This document shows, piece after piece, positions 22,088-30,086 of a stretch of 34,909 nucleotides of DNA (position 1 is the stretch's first letter; each line of letters begins with the position of its first letter). The notes below the pieces were generated by a model. That model saw nothing but the letters and a program-made list of their open reading frames with translations. It did no database searches and had not been told where the DNA came from. A program made the position numbers and the translations under genes. Source of the stretch: Actinomycetota bacterium (GTDB lineage: Bacteria; Actinomycetota; AC-67); contig JBBDRM010000130.1 of assembly GCA_040905475.1 (NCBI GenBank), positions 1 to 34,909 on the forward strand. The letters run 5' to 3'.

Positions 22088-23794
22088 ATGCCACTGGGGA
22101 ACCGCCTGAACGGGCGCAGCACGTCCACGCTTGCTTTCGTGATCGCCGCTCTGATCGCCACGGGGCTTTGGGCTCGATCAACGATCCACTCCGATGAGCC
22201 CGCACGCGTCATGGGCGTCACGATCTGGTCGGGGGCGATGAGCTTCCCTTCCGGTTACACCGTCGCGGCCGGCCAGACGGTCGAGCTGAACCCGAACGCG
22301 AACACGACCATCGACCTCGGCGGGAACCTGCTCGTCCAGGGAACGCTCCGTTCGTGGCCGGCACCCGGCTTCACGCACGTCATCCGGTTCACGGGCATCA
22401 CCGAGACGAGCTTCGTGGGCGGCGGCGACGTTCCGCTCGCCTCCGACAAGGGTCTCTGGGTCGCGGGAGCGGGCAACCTCGATCTCAGCGGCACGCCGAA
22501 GCTCGCTTGGACCCGCGCGGCCGGGACGTTGGCGAAGGGCGCGACGACGGCGACGCTCTCGGAGGCTGCGGCAGGCTGGCAAGTGGGCGATGAAGTGCTC
22601 ATCTCGCCGACCGAGAACCCAAACGTTGCAGGATTCTCGACCCACCACGAGATCCGCACGCTTACCTCCGTGAGCGGCTCATCCGTCGGGTTCGCCGCGT
22701 TGACCTATCCCCACCCGCAGGTCACGGTGAAGGCGGGGACGACGTACGGGGCCGAGGTGGTCAACCTCACGCGAAACATGCGGATCGAGGGCACCGATAT
22801 CACGCACCGCACCCATGTCTGGATCAAGTCCTCCAAGCCGCAATCGGTGCGTAACGTGGCGATCCGGTACGTCGGACCGCAGAAGAGCGGGGACACGATC
22901 ATGGGCCGTTACGGTCTCCACTTCCACCGTTCCGGCGAGGGATCGCGCGGTTCGTTGATCGAGGGTGTCGTCGTGCGTCAGGCCGGAGCCTTCGCCTTCG
23001 TCCCCCACGCATCGAACGGCATCACGTTCCGCAACACCGCGGCCTTCGACACCCAGTCGGGGGCATACTGGAACGACCCCGGTGAGGCCGAGAAGCCGAG
23101 CGATACCGTCTACGACCGCGCGCTCGCCGGCTACGTGCGGCCCGCGCCGGCCGAGAACCCTTTCCGCACGACGGCGTTCTTCCTGGGCAGGGGCGATGGG
23201 AACAAGTGCCTCGGATGCGTGACGTTCGGCGTCCAGGGATCGAAGAACACCTCGGGATTCGGCTGGCCGGAGGGCGAGGTCGGCGTGTGGACCTTCGAGG
23301 ACTCCGTCGCCCACAACAATCTCCAGGACGGCATCTTCACGTGGCAGAACGGCCCCGCGACCCACACGATCGCGCGATTCGTCGCGTACTACAACGGGAA
23401 ATCCGGCATCGAGCACGGGGCGTACACCAACTCGTACGCTTATGACGATGTGATCCTGTACGGGAACAAGATCGCTGGTATCCAGCTCCATGCGGAGTCC
23501 AAGGCGCCTCCGATGACGAGGATGCAGTTCGCGCGAACATATCTGGACGGAGCAGGGATAACGAAGTACGGCTATCTGCTCGAGCGGCCGACGAACGTGG
23601 ATCAGCCGCCTGTGCTCGTGTGCCAGAACGTGATCCAGAGCCTGACGGGTCCGATGTACTTCGTGAATTACACGGGAGCGGACGCAACCGTCGCCGAGCG
23701 TCTTGAGATCACGGCATCGTGCTCGGGAGCACCCGCGCCCAGCGCCTCGCCGACGCCGACCCCCACCCCGAGTCCCCCTACGGGTTCACGTTGA
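22088..23794 (+). CDS. Secreted G8/CEMIP-like beta-helix protein, paralogue A
   Basis: 568 residues. A signal/anchor helix lies at about 13-30. A G8-like beta domain follows (about 45-160: TVAAGQTVELNPNANTTIDL, then GGNLLVQGTLRS, then AGNLDLSGTPKLAWTR). Next comes a WQVGDEVLISPT segment, then a right-handed beta-helix region with GRYGLHFHRSGEG at 273-285, which resembles the GRYPIHFH motif of CEMIP/TMEM2 proteins (vertebrate hyaluronan-degrading or -binding). The C-terminus is a Pro/Thr/Ser tail of about 20 residues without an LPXTG anchor. ATG 22088 is preferred because GGGGG at 22078-22082 precedes it by 5 bases; TTG 22073 and ATG 22076 are possible. Polysaccharide binding or cleavage is inferred. 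A paralogue follows in tandem. Confidence 0.75.
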   Translation: MPLGNRLNGRSTSTLAFVIAALIATGLWARSTIHSDEPARVMGVTIWSGAMSFPSGYTVAAGQTVELNPNANTTIDLGGNLLVQGTLRSWPAPGFTHVIRFTGITETSFVGGGDVPLASDKGLWVAGAGNLDLSGTPKLAWTRAAGTLAKGATTATLSEAAAGWQVGDEVLISPTENPNVAGFSTHHEIRTLTSVSGSSVGFAALTYPHPQVTVKAGTTYGAEVVNLTRNMRIEGTDITHRTHVWIKSSKPQSVRNVAIRYVGPQKSGDTIMGRYGLHFHRSGEGSRGSLIEGVVVRQAGAFAFVPHASNGITFRNTAAFDTQSGAYWNDPGEAEKPSDTVYDRALAGYVRPAPAENPFRTTAFFLGRGDGNKCLGCVTFGVQGSKNTSGFGWPEGEVGVWTFEDSVAHNNLQDGIFTWQNGPATHTIARFVAYYNGKSGIEHGAYTNSYAYDDVILYGNKIAGIQLHAESKAPPMTRMQFARTYLDGAGITKYGYLLERPTNVDQPPVLVCQNVIQSLTGPMYFVNYTGADATVAERLEITASCSGAPAPSASPTPTPTPSPPTGSR

Positions 23795-24181
23795 AGCGCG
23801 GTCCGCCTCAGCAGTGGCGGAGCGTCTCAACATCAAGTCCGTCTGTTGGCGCGCTCGTGCGATCCGACGGGGTCACGCGCGATACGGACAAGGGGTACAG
23901 CTGTACGGCAACGGCACGAATGATGCGCTCGTAACGCTACCAAGTCGGCCCAGTTCCGCTCGCGGCTCACATAGGACGCACCGAGACGTCTTCCGCTCTG
24001 CGCTACGCAAAGCGCGCGTATCGCGGCTCAACAAAAGTCGATGCGCGGCCGATACAAACCTGCCGGTGGTGAGGCCGAGCAGGTGATGAACCGCTGCGGC
24101 CTTCAGCCGTGATCGTTCTCCACCGGCCGACCATCGCCTCCCGACACAACGGTTCCGTCGATCGAGCACTGGGGGAGATCG
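23795..24181. other. 387-base intergenic region between the two paralogues
   Basis: No convincing gene on either strand. A short stem TCCGCC/GGCGGA near 23803-23822 just past the stop may end the first transcript. A perfect 12-bp palindrome occurs at 23895-23906. Composition is less coding-like than its flanks, and no similarity to the paralogue tails was noticed. Confidence 0.5.
23895..23906. promoter_or_regulatory. 12-bp perfect palindrome GTACAGCTGTAC
   Basis: It is fully self-complementary and lies 276 bases before the paralogue B start in otherwise featureless intergenic DNA. It could be a repressor site; no regulator in the window is an obvious match. Confidence 0.35.
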
Positions 24182-25990
24182 ATGCGTCCACGGGGAAACG
24201 CGTTCCGCTTTCTGCTCGGCGTCGTCGTTCGTGCTTCGTTCGTCATCGCCTTGGTATTGGGCCTCTTCACGTCGGCGATGCTCATCTCAGCGGAAACGCT
24301 GACCACCTTGTCCGGCTCGGTGAGTCTTACGGCAGGCCGCACGATCGCGGCCGGCGAAACGCTCGAGCTTGCTCCCGACGTCGACACGACCATCACGCTC
24401 GGCGGAAACCTGATCGTACAGGGCACGTTGCGGTCCAAGCCGGCGCCCGGCGTGACGCACGTGATCCGTTTCATCGGGATCGACGAGTCGAAGTTCGTCG
24501 GTGGAGGCAACGAACCCGTTGCCTCCGACGTCGGCCTTTGGGTTACGGGCGAAGGCAAGCTCGATCTGTCTGGCCCCGAGAAACTGGCATGGACGCGGGC
24601 TGCGGCGAGTCTTCCGGCCGGTGCCACGAGCGCCGTGCTCGAAGCCGTTCCCGCGGGGTGGCAGGCAGGAGATGAGATCCTGGTCGCGCCAACCGAGGCT
24701 CCGAACGTCGCCGGCTTCTCGACGCATCACGAGGTCCGGACGCTGACCTCGGTGAGCGGGTCGACGGTTGGATTCGGAAGCTTGTCATTCGCGCATCCCC
24801 GCGTGACGGTGAAACCGGACGTTTCGTACGGGGCGGAGATAGTGAATCTCACCCGCTCCGTCCGGATCGAGGGCCAGGATGCGACGCATCGCACGCACGT
24901 GTGGATCAAGTCCGGCGTGCCGCAATCGATCCGCAACGTGGCGATCCGTTACGCCGGGCCCCAGAAGGGCTCGCCTGCCGAATCGGTTTTGGGGCGCTAC
25001 GGCCTCCACTTCCACCGGATGGGAGAAGGGTCGGGCGGCTCGCTCGTCGAGGGTGTCGTCGTCCGGCAGACCGGTGGACCCGGATTCGCCGTTCATGCCT
25101 CGAACGGCGTGACGTTGCGGAAAACGGTCGCTCACGACATCCAAAGCGTCGCCTACTGGTACGACCCCGGCGCCACGGAGGCTCCGAACGATACGCTTTA
25201 TGACGGCGCGCTCGCCTCCCATGTCAGACCGACTCCCAAGCAGGGATCCGCTCACCGGCTGACGGCCTTCTTGCTGGGGCGTGGTACCGGAAACGCTTGC
25301 CTGGGATGCGTCGCATTCGGCGTCCAGGGAGGAAAGAACGCAAGCGGATTCAGTTGGCCGGAGGGTGAGGTGGGCATCTGGCGGTTCGAAGATGTACTCG
25401 CCCACAACAACGCTCGCAACGGCATATTCGTGTGGCAGAACGCGACCGGCGGGCACTTCGTCGACCGGTTCACCGCCTACTACAACGGGTCCGCGGGGAT
25501 CGAGCACGGCGCGTACACCAACGCGTATCACTACCGTGACAGCGTGCTCTACGCGAACAAGTCGGCTGGCGTCATCCTCTACGCTGCCTCATCCAACCAG
25601 GCTCCGCCCCTGTCGTTCGAACGGCCCTACATCGACGGCGGAGGCATCACATCGAACGCCGTTCTCCTTGCGAAGCCGACCAACTTGGACCAACCGCCGA
25701 CGCTTTGGTGCGGAGCAACGATCCTCGGTCTCAAAGCCGTCCCCTTCCTGGTGGGCTACACCGGCGCGGACGCCACGATCGTCGAGCGGCTCCTCATCCT
25801 GCCGGTGTGTCCGAGTGATCTGTCGCCGGACGAACCTTCCGTGCCGGTCCCGCCGCCTCCGTCGCCGCGAGGTGCGAAGAGCACTGCGCCTTCGCAGGGG
25901 CCATCGGCTCCGGCGAACCCGCCGCCGGCTCCGAGTCCGTCGGCCGCGCCGGGCCGCGGCGGAACGCCGCCGCCCAAGCAAGGGCGATAG
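24182..25990 (+). CDS. Secreted G8/CEMIP-like beta-helix protein, paralogue B
   Basis: 602 residues with the same layout as paralogue A. Signal/anchor helix about 10-37, G8-like domain about 43-150, WQAGDEILVAPT at 160-171, then the beta-helix with GRYGLHFHRMGEG at 271-283, DIQSVAYWYDPG, ASGFSWPEGEVG and a repeated AHNN...G.F.WQN pattern. Matching blocks run collinearly along the whole length of A, so the pair arose by tandem duplication and has since diverged. The C-terminal 60 residues are Pro/Ser/Ala-rich and basic at the end, longer than in A, perhaps for wall association. GGGGGAG at 24171-24177 precedes the ATG. Function as for A: extracellular glycan interaction is inferred, with catalysis unproven. 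Confidence 0.75.
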   Translation: MRPRGNAFRFLLGVVVRASFVIALVLGLFTSAMLISAETLTTLSGSVSLTAGRTIAAGETLELAPDVDTTITLGGNLIVQGTLRSKPAPGVTHVIRFIGIDESKFVGGGNEPVASDVGLWVTGEGKLDLSGPEKLAWTRAAASLPAGATSAVLEAVPAGWQAGDEILVAPTEAPNVAGFSTHHEVRTLTSVSGSTVGFGSLSFAHPRVTVKPDVSYGAEIVNLTRSVRIEGQDATHRTHVWIKSGVPQSIRNVAIRYAGPQKGSPAESVLGRYGLHFHRMGEGSGGSLVEGVVVRQTGGPGFAVHASNGVTLRKTVAHDIQSVAYWYDPGATEAPNDTLYDGALASHVRPTPKQGSAHRLTAFLLGRGTGNACLGCVAFGVQGGKNASGFSWPEGEVGIWRFEDVLAHNNARNGIFVWQNATGGHFVDRFTAYYNGSAGIEHGAYTNAYHYRDSVLYANKSAGVILYAASSNQAPPLSFERPYIDGGGITSNAVLLAKPTNLDQPPTLWCGATILGLKAVPFLVGYTGADATIVERLLILPVCPSDLSPDEPSVPVPPPPSPRGAKSTAPSQGPSAPANPPPAPSPSAAPGRGGTPPPKQGR

Positions 25991-26033
25991 CCGGACGAAC
26001 TCTTCGACCCGCTCCGCGCTTGCGCCGGTGCGT

Positions 26034-26039
26034 GATAAT
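26034..26039 (+). promoter_or_regulatory. -10 element for leaderless metallophosphoesterase gene
   Basis: GATAAT (within TGATAATG) is followed by 7 bases and GTG at 26047. No Shine-Dalgarno is present. Confidence 0.5.
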
Positions 26040-26046
26040 GCTCGCC

Positions 26047-26775
26047 GTGCGCGTGGCGGTGATGTCCGACGTCCACTCCAACCTGGAGGCACTCGACGCC
26101 GTTCTGGCGGCCGCCGACGAGCAGGGCTGTGACCGGTTGCTGGTGCTCGGCGACCTGGTCGGCTACGGGGCCGATCCGGATGCCGTCATCGCCCGTTTGG
26201 TCGAGCGGGGTGCCGTAGCCATCGCCGGGAACCACGACCTCGCGGCGATCGGCCGATTCGACGCCACCTGGTTCAACGAAGTGGCCTCCTCGGCGATCGC
26301 GTGGACCGCCGAGACCATGTCCGCCGACACCCGAGCGTTCCTGGCCGAGCTCGAGCCACGCCGGGACGAGCCCGACGCGCTGCTCGTGCACGGCTCGGTC
26401 CGCGATCCGGCGGCCGAATATCTCCTGACCCTCGAGGACGCAAAGGCAAGCTTCGAGCTGGGTGACTTCGCGGTCGCATTCTTCGGTCACACCCACCTCC
26501 CGTCGATCTTCCGAAGCGACGAGCGCGGCCGGGTCGACGGAAGGATCCTTCCCGAGGGATCACCGATCGATCTCGAGCCCGGCGCGCGATACATGCTGAA
26601 CCCCGGCAGCGTCGGACAGCCTCGCGACCGTGACCCTCGCGCCGCGTTCATCGTGTGGGAGGACGGCCGGGTGCTCGGCCACCGTGTCGCGTATCCGATC
26701 GAGAAAACCGCCGCCAAGATCAACGCCGCCGGGTTACCGCGCTGGTTGGCCGACCGCCTTTCGCTCGGCGAATGA
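26047..26775 (+). CDS. Calcineurin-like metallophosphoesterase (YfcE-like)
   Basis: 242 residues. The full dinuclear-metal motif set is present: SDVHSN (7-12), GDLVGYGADP, GNHD, HGS, GHTHLP, and the closing NPGSVGQPRDRDP. This is the YfcE/MJ0936-like phosphodiesterase group; natural substrates are mostly unknown. The GTG at 26047 is chosen because it is 7 bases from the -10 element and the protein then begins MRVAVMSDVHSN like relatives. The stop overlaps the asparaginase start (ATGA), so the two are one unit, with no evident functional link. Confidence 0.88.
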   Translation: MRVAVMSDVHSNLEALDAVLAAADEQGCDRLLVLGDLVGYGADPDAVIARLVERGAVAIAGNHDLAAIGRFDATWFNEVASSAIAWTAETMSADTRAFLAELEPRRDEPDALLVHGSVRDPAAEYLLTLEDAKASFELGDFAVAFFGHTHLPSIFRSDERGRVDGRILPEGSPIDLEPGARYMLNPGSVGQPRDRDPRAAFIVWEDGRVLGHRVAYPIEKTAAKINAAGLPRWLADRLSLGE

Positions 26776-27725
26776 GCTCCGGGGAGCCGTTCGTCGTCGA
26801 GGTCGATCGCTCGGGCCTGATCGAGAGCATCCACCTCGTCGACGTCGCCGTGGCCGGCTCGAACGGCAAGCTCGTCGCGTGGGCCGGCGAACCCGACACC
26901 GTTGCGTACCTCCGCTCCTCCGCCAAGCCGATCCAGACGCTGGCCTGCCTCGAGAGCGGATGGCGAGCGCCCGGAACCGAGCAGGTGGCGGTCGCCTGCG
27001 CCTCCCACAACGGCGAGCCGCGCCACGTCGAAGCGATCCGCGTCACGCTCTCCGCGGCCGGGTTCTCCGAGGACGCGCTGCGATGCCCGGCGGCCTGGCC
27101 GTTCCGCCCGGAGGACGCCGCGGCCGTCAACGGTTCCGCCCCGATCCTGCACAACTGCTCCGGAAAGCACGCCGCGATGCTCGCGACCGCCAAGGAGAAC
27201 GGCTGGACGCTCGAAGACTATCGCGCGGCCGAGCACCCGATGCAGCGTGCGGTCGCGACCCAGGTCGAGCGCCTCGCCGGCGCTTCCGTTCGACACACCG
27301 GCGTCGATGGCTGCGGCGTGCCCACGTTCGCCTTGTCGCTCACCGAGTCGGCTCGCCTCTTCGCCCGGCTGGCCGAAGACGGACGTGATGTGCTCGACGC
27401 GATGGCAGATCACCCGTTCCTCGTGGCGGGAACCGGCCGGCTCTGCACCGCGGTGATGAGCGCGCGTCCCGGCGTCGTGATCAAGATCGGTGCCGAGGGA
27501 CTCTCGTGCGGCGTTCTCCGCGACCAGGGCCTCGCGTTCGCGTTGAAAGCCCGTGACGGCACGCAGCGGGCGCGCGACATCGCGACCGTGGCGACCCTGA
27601 AAGTGCTCGGATCCATCGACGACGACGTGCCGGAGATGCTTGCTCCGCACGCGGCTCCTGCCGTCCTGGGCGGGGGGGAACCCGCCGGCTCGATCCGGTG
27701 CACGGGCGTTCTGGAACGAGCCTGA
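26772..27725 (+). CDS. L-asparaginase II family (Rhizobium-type) protein
   Basis: 317 residues. The family, unlike E. coli-type asparaginases, shows the blocks seen here: RSSAKPIQTLA near 47-57, ACASHNGE, NCSGKHAAML, GVDGCGVPTFA and KIGAEGLSCGV. SxxK (Ser-Ser-Ala-Lys) and the Cys residues match the catalytic and zinc-binding positions of characterised ReAV-type enzymes. It hydrolyses asparagine to aspartate and ammonia. Length is close to the family norm (330-360) but slightly short. Start ATG overlaps the previous stop. A hairpin (GCAGG/CCTGC, 27726-27745) immediately follows the stop. Confidence 0.9.
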   Translation: MSSGEPFVVEVDRSGLIESIHLVDVAVAGSNGKLVAWAGEPDTVAYLRSSAKPIQTLACLESGWRAPGTEQVAVACASHNGEPRHVEAIRVTLSAAGFSEDALRCPAAWPFRPEDAAAVNGSAPILHNCSGKHAAMLATAKENGWTLEDYRAAEHPMQRAVATQVERLAGASVRHTGVDGCGVPTFALSLTESARLFARLAEDGRDVLDAMADHPFLVAGTGRLCTAVMSARPGVVIKIGAEGLSCGVLRDQGLAFALKARDGTQRARDIATVATLKVLGSIDDDVPEMLAPHAAPAVLGGGEPAGSIRCTGVLERA

Positions 27726-27745
27726 GCAGGGCGTTCGCAGCCTGC
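27726..27745 (+). terminator. Hairpin right after the asparaginase stop
   Basis: GCAGG (27726-27730) and CCTGC (27741-27745) form a 5-bp stem with a possible inner GC pair. It lacks a U-tract, and a new promoter-like sequence follows, so it may separate two transcripts. Confidence 0.35.
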
Positions 27746-27766
27746 TAACGGGTGCTTGCTCCCAGC

Positions 27767-27795
27767 TTGCAGCAGTCCCTCTTTGACGCTAGCCT
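27767..27795 (+). promoter_or_regulatory. Candidate promoter for the XRE regulator gene
   Basis: TTGCAG (27767-27772), 17-base spacer, TAGCCT (27790-27795). The predicted start lies about 40 bases before the GTG, consistent with the Shine-Dalgarno GGGGG at 27832-27836. Confidence 0.4.
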
Positions 27796-27842
27796 GACCC
27801 GCGTGACCGGAGGCAGTGGCGAACCGGTGCAGGGGGCGATAG

Positions 27843-28361
27843 GTGAAGGTGCGAGAGCTCGGACGCTTCATCCGTGACCAGCGAGGCGCGTCGCGCCTCT
27901 CGCTGCGCAGGCTCTCGAAGCTGGCGGGGATATCCAACCCCTATCTCTCACAGATCGAGCGCGGCCTCCGCCGCCCGAGCGCCGAGATCCTCCAGGCGAT
28001 CGCGAAAGCGCTGCGCATCTCGGCCGAGACCCTCTACATCAAGGCCGGCATCCTCGAGGAGCGCACCGACACCGCGAACCTCCCGGCCGTCATCCGCCGC
28101 GACGAGTCGCTGACGGCAACCCAGAAGCAGCTCTTGCTCGACGTCTACCAAAGCTTCCAGGCCGGCGCGGAGCCGCGACGAACCCCGGTACGAAAGGTAG
28201 CCGCCGCGAAGAAGCCCCGCGCGGCTTCACCGAAAGTTAAGACGAAGGCCAAGCCCAAGCCCAAGCCCAAGACGACGACCCGGCCCCGCGGTGCGGGGAA
28301 GGGAAAGGCGGCCCCGAAGCGAGCGACGCGAGCGCGCCGCACCACACGGAGGACCGCGTGA
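27843..28361 (+). CDS. XRE-family regulator with a histone-H1-like Lys/Pro tail (Rv0474-like)
   Basis: 172 residues. Helix-turn-helix domain at about 5-66 (LGRFIRDQRGASRLSLRRLS, then ISNPYLSQIERGLRRPSAEIL, and ISAETLYIKAGIL), which closely matches mycobacterial Rv0474-type regulators. A short helix (about 89-110) follows, then a 60-residue tail of Lys, Pro, Arg, Ala and Thr with KPKPKPK repeats, like histone H1 or HU tails. The tail should bind DNA non-specifically. GTG start with GGGGG 6 bases upstream. In M. tuberculosis the orthologous gene precedes hbhA, and here an HbhA-like gene also follows, so control of that gene is inferred. Confidence 0.85.
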   Translation: MKVRELGRFIRDQRGASRLSLRRLSKLAGISNPYLSQIERGLRRPSAEILQAIAKALRISAETLYIKAGILEERTDTANLPAVIRRDESLTATQKQLLLDVYQSFQAGAEPRRTPVRKVAAAKKPRAASPKVKTKAKPKPKPKTTTRPRGAGKGKAAPKRATRARRTTRRTA

Positions 28362-28368
28362 CGACCTC

Positions 28369-28431
28369 GGCGGGAGGGCGGAGACACAGGCTCTCTGTGG
28401 CCCTCACCCGGCTCCCCTTCGCCCTCCCGCC
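28369..28431. promoter_or_regulatory. Long hairpin between the XRE regulator and HbhA-like gene
   Basis: GGCGGGAGGGCG (28369-28380) and CGCCCTCCCGCC (28420-28431) are perfectly complementary over 12 bp. Inside, CACAG-GCTCT-CTGTG (28385-28399) forms a second hairpin. It is 39 bases before the HbhA-like start and could be a terminator/attenuator or a protein-binding leader. Confidence 0.6.
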
Positions 28432-28469
28432 TCAAACGTCGATCTCGTTCGGGAAGGGGGTGTAAGAGT

Positions 28470-28925
28470 ATGAGTACGGCGAAGAAGGCGCTCTACGCTG
28501 CGGTCGGTGCCGGTGATCTGGCGCTCGAACAGGCGAAGGGCATTTCGAAGCGGGTCACGAGCCTCCCGACGCAGATCGTCGACTCGGCGAAGGACATCCG
28601 AGAGCTGCCCTCCAAGGCGGCATCGCTTCCACGCAAGTCCACGGAGCGCGCGACGTCCGTCGTGAAGTCGACACGAACCCGCTTGGAGAAGCGTACGAGT
28701 GGTCTGCGCAAGCAGACGACGAAGACGTACAAGGATCTCACCAAGCGCGGTGAGAAGCTCGTCAAGCGCGTCCAGCGCGCGGCGCCGACGAAGCGTGCGA
28801 TCGAGCAGACGAAAGTTGCTCGTTCCCGCGTGAAGGCGGCGACGACGTCGGTGCGCAAGGCGGTGAAGGCGGACGCTACGGCGGTCGCTTCCGCGGCCGA
28901 GACGGTCGTCGAACAGGCCGGCTGA
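28470..28925 (+). CDS. HbhA-like Lys-rich helical protein
   Basis: 151 residues, low complexity, rich in Lys, Ala, Thr, Arg and Ser. The N-terminus (KKALYAAVGAGDLALEQAK) and the early region resemble heparin-binding haemagglutinin HbhA of mycobacteria, whose coiled coil and Lys-rich C-terminus bind heparan sulfate and possibly other anionic partners. Here Lys/Arg repeats (RKSTERATSV, KKQTTKTYKDLTKRG-type) run through the middle and the last 20 residues are Ala/Val-rich instead of Lys-Ala-Pro repeats. No signal peptide is seen, as in HbhA. GGGGGTG at about 28457-28463 gives the ribosome site. A strong terminator follows. A histone-like DNA-binding role is the alternative. Confidence 0.65.
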   Translation: MSTAKKALYAAVGAGDLALEQAKGISKRVTSLPTQIVDSAKDIRELPSKAASLPRKSTERATSVVKSTRTRLEKRTSGLRKQTTKTYKDLTKRGEKLVKRVQRAAPTKRAIEQTKVARSRVKAATTSVRKAVKADATAVASAAETVVEQAG

Positions 28926-28943
28926 GCACCGCACGAGAACGGA

Positions 28944-28972
28944 GAAGAGCCCGGCATAAAGCCGGGCTCTTC
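28944..28972 (+). terminator. Strong intrinsic terminator after the HbhA-like gene
   Basis: GAAGAGCCCGGC (28944-28955), loop ATAAA, GCCGGGCTCTTC (28961-28972), a perfect 12-bp stem followed by a T-rich tail (TTTCGTTC). It is the clearest terminator in the window. Confidence 0.92.
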
Positions 28973-29026
28973 TTTCGTTCAGACCCGGCGATGGCTCCGA
29001 AAGCCCCTGCTACGCTTGCCCGCGCG

Positions 29027-30016
29027 ATGCGCACGGTCGTCCATGATGATCCTTCAGCGTTCTCGGAGCTCGTCCGCCCGTGGCGCGAGCTTGTCGAGAA
29101 GGACCCTGCGGCGAGTGTGTTCCAAACCCCGCAATACCTCGACGTCTGGTGGGCCGAGTTCGGCGCAGGTCGCGCGCTTCGCGTCGTGGAAGTGCTCGAA
29201 GGCGAGACGCTCCGAGGCATCGTGGGTCTGGTTGTGTCGGAGGACGGCCTCGTCTCCTTCGCGGGCGATCACGACACGACCGATTACCGCGGCCCGGTGT
29301 CGACGCCCGAGGATCGCGACGCGGTGGCCGTCGCCGTGCTGAACGCGGTCGACGGCGACGCGTGGCAGACGTTCGAGATGGACGGCCTCGCCGGAGACTC
29401 CGGATGGCCCGAAGCATTCGCGCGCGCGGCGAAGGCCGCTGCCTACGACGTCGGCGAAGGACAGACCGATGCGTGTCCACGCGTAGCCATCCCGGGTTCG
29501 TACGACGCCTATCTCGCCTCGCTCTCCGGGAAACTGCGCCATGAGATCAATCGGAAGGCTCGTCGACTTGAACGAGACGCCGGGCCGTACACCGTCCGGC
29601 TTGCAACCGAGCAGACCCTCGACGACGACCTCGAGGCCTTCTTCGAGATGCATCGTTCCTCCGACGGGCCGAAGGGCCGATTCATGCACGACGGCATGGC
29701 GACCTTCTTCGGCTCGTTCGCCTGGATGCTTTTCTCGCAAGGGTGGTTGCGGTTGGCCCTCTTGGAGATCGGGGGCGAACCCTGGGCCGGCGTGTACGCG
29801 TTCCGATCCTGGAACGATTGGGACGTCTGGAACTCGGCGTTCGACCATCGTCGGCGCGAGCTCTCTCCAGGGATGGTCCTGATGGGGGAGTGCATCCGGC
29901 TCGCGGCCGCGGAGGGGTGTACGACCTTCGACTTCCTTCGGGGCACCGAGCCCTACAAGTACCGCTTTGGGGCCGTGGACGAGCCTCTGATCAGGCTCGA
30001 GGTTCGGCGCGGGTAG
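29027..30016 (+). CDS. BioF2/FemAB-like GNAT-fold acyltransferase
   Basis: 329 residues. It belongs to the Acetyltransf_6 (CelD/BioF2-like) group: an N-terminal half containing FQTPQYLDVWWAEFG and a C-terminal GNAT half containing LRHEINRKARRLER, FFEMHRSSDGPKGRF, and the closing TFDFLRGTEPYKYRFGA, a family hallmark. Related proteins act in exopolysaccharide or cell-wall decoration, transferring acyl or aminoacyl groups; the substrate here is unknown. ATG 29027 is chosen because TACGCT (29011-29016) precedes it by 10 bases; an in-frame ATG at 28991 lies right after the terminator without a ribosome site. It ends 70 bases before mshA. Confidence 0.8.
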   Translation: MRTVVHDDPSAFSELVRPWRELVEKDPAASVFQTPQYLDVWWAEFGAGRALRVVEVLEGETLRGIVGLVVSEDGLVSFAGDHDTTDYRGPVSTPEDRDAVAVAVLNAVDGDAWQTFEMDGLAGDSGWPEAFARAAKAAAYDVGEGQTDACPRVAIPGSYDAYLASLSGKLRHEINRKARRLERDAGPYTVRLATEQTLDDDLEAFFEMHRSSDGPKGRFMHDGMATFFGSFAWMLFSQGWLRLALLEIGGEPWAGVYAFRSWNDWDVWNSAFDHRRRELSPGMVLMGECIRLAAAEGCTTFDFLRGTEPYKYRFGAVDEPLIRLEVRRG

Positions 30017-30086
30017 GGTACGGGAACATCCCGAGGCCTCCCTGCGTTCGACCGAACGCACGGACGGATGAGCCGGAGGGCAGCTT

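Noticed and set aside
23703-24086. A 127-codon plus-strand frame spanning the end of paralogue A and the intergenic gap
   Set aside because: It starts inside paralogue A in another frame and encodes Arg/Ser-rich low-complexity sequence with no ribosome site.
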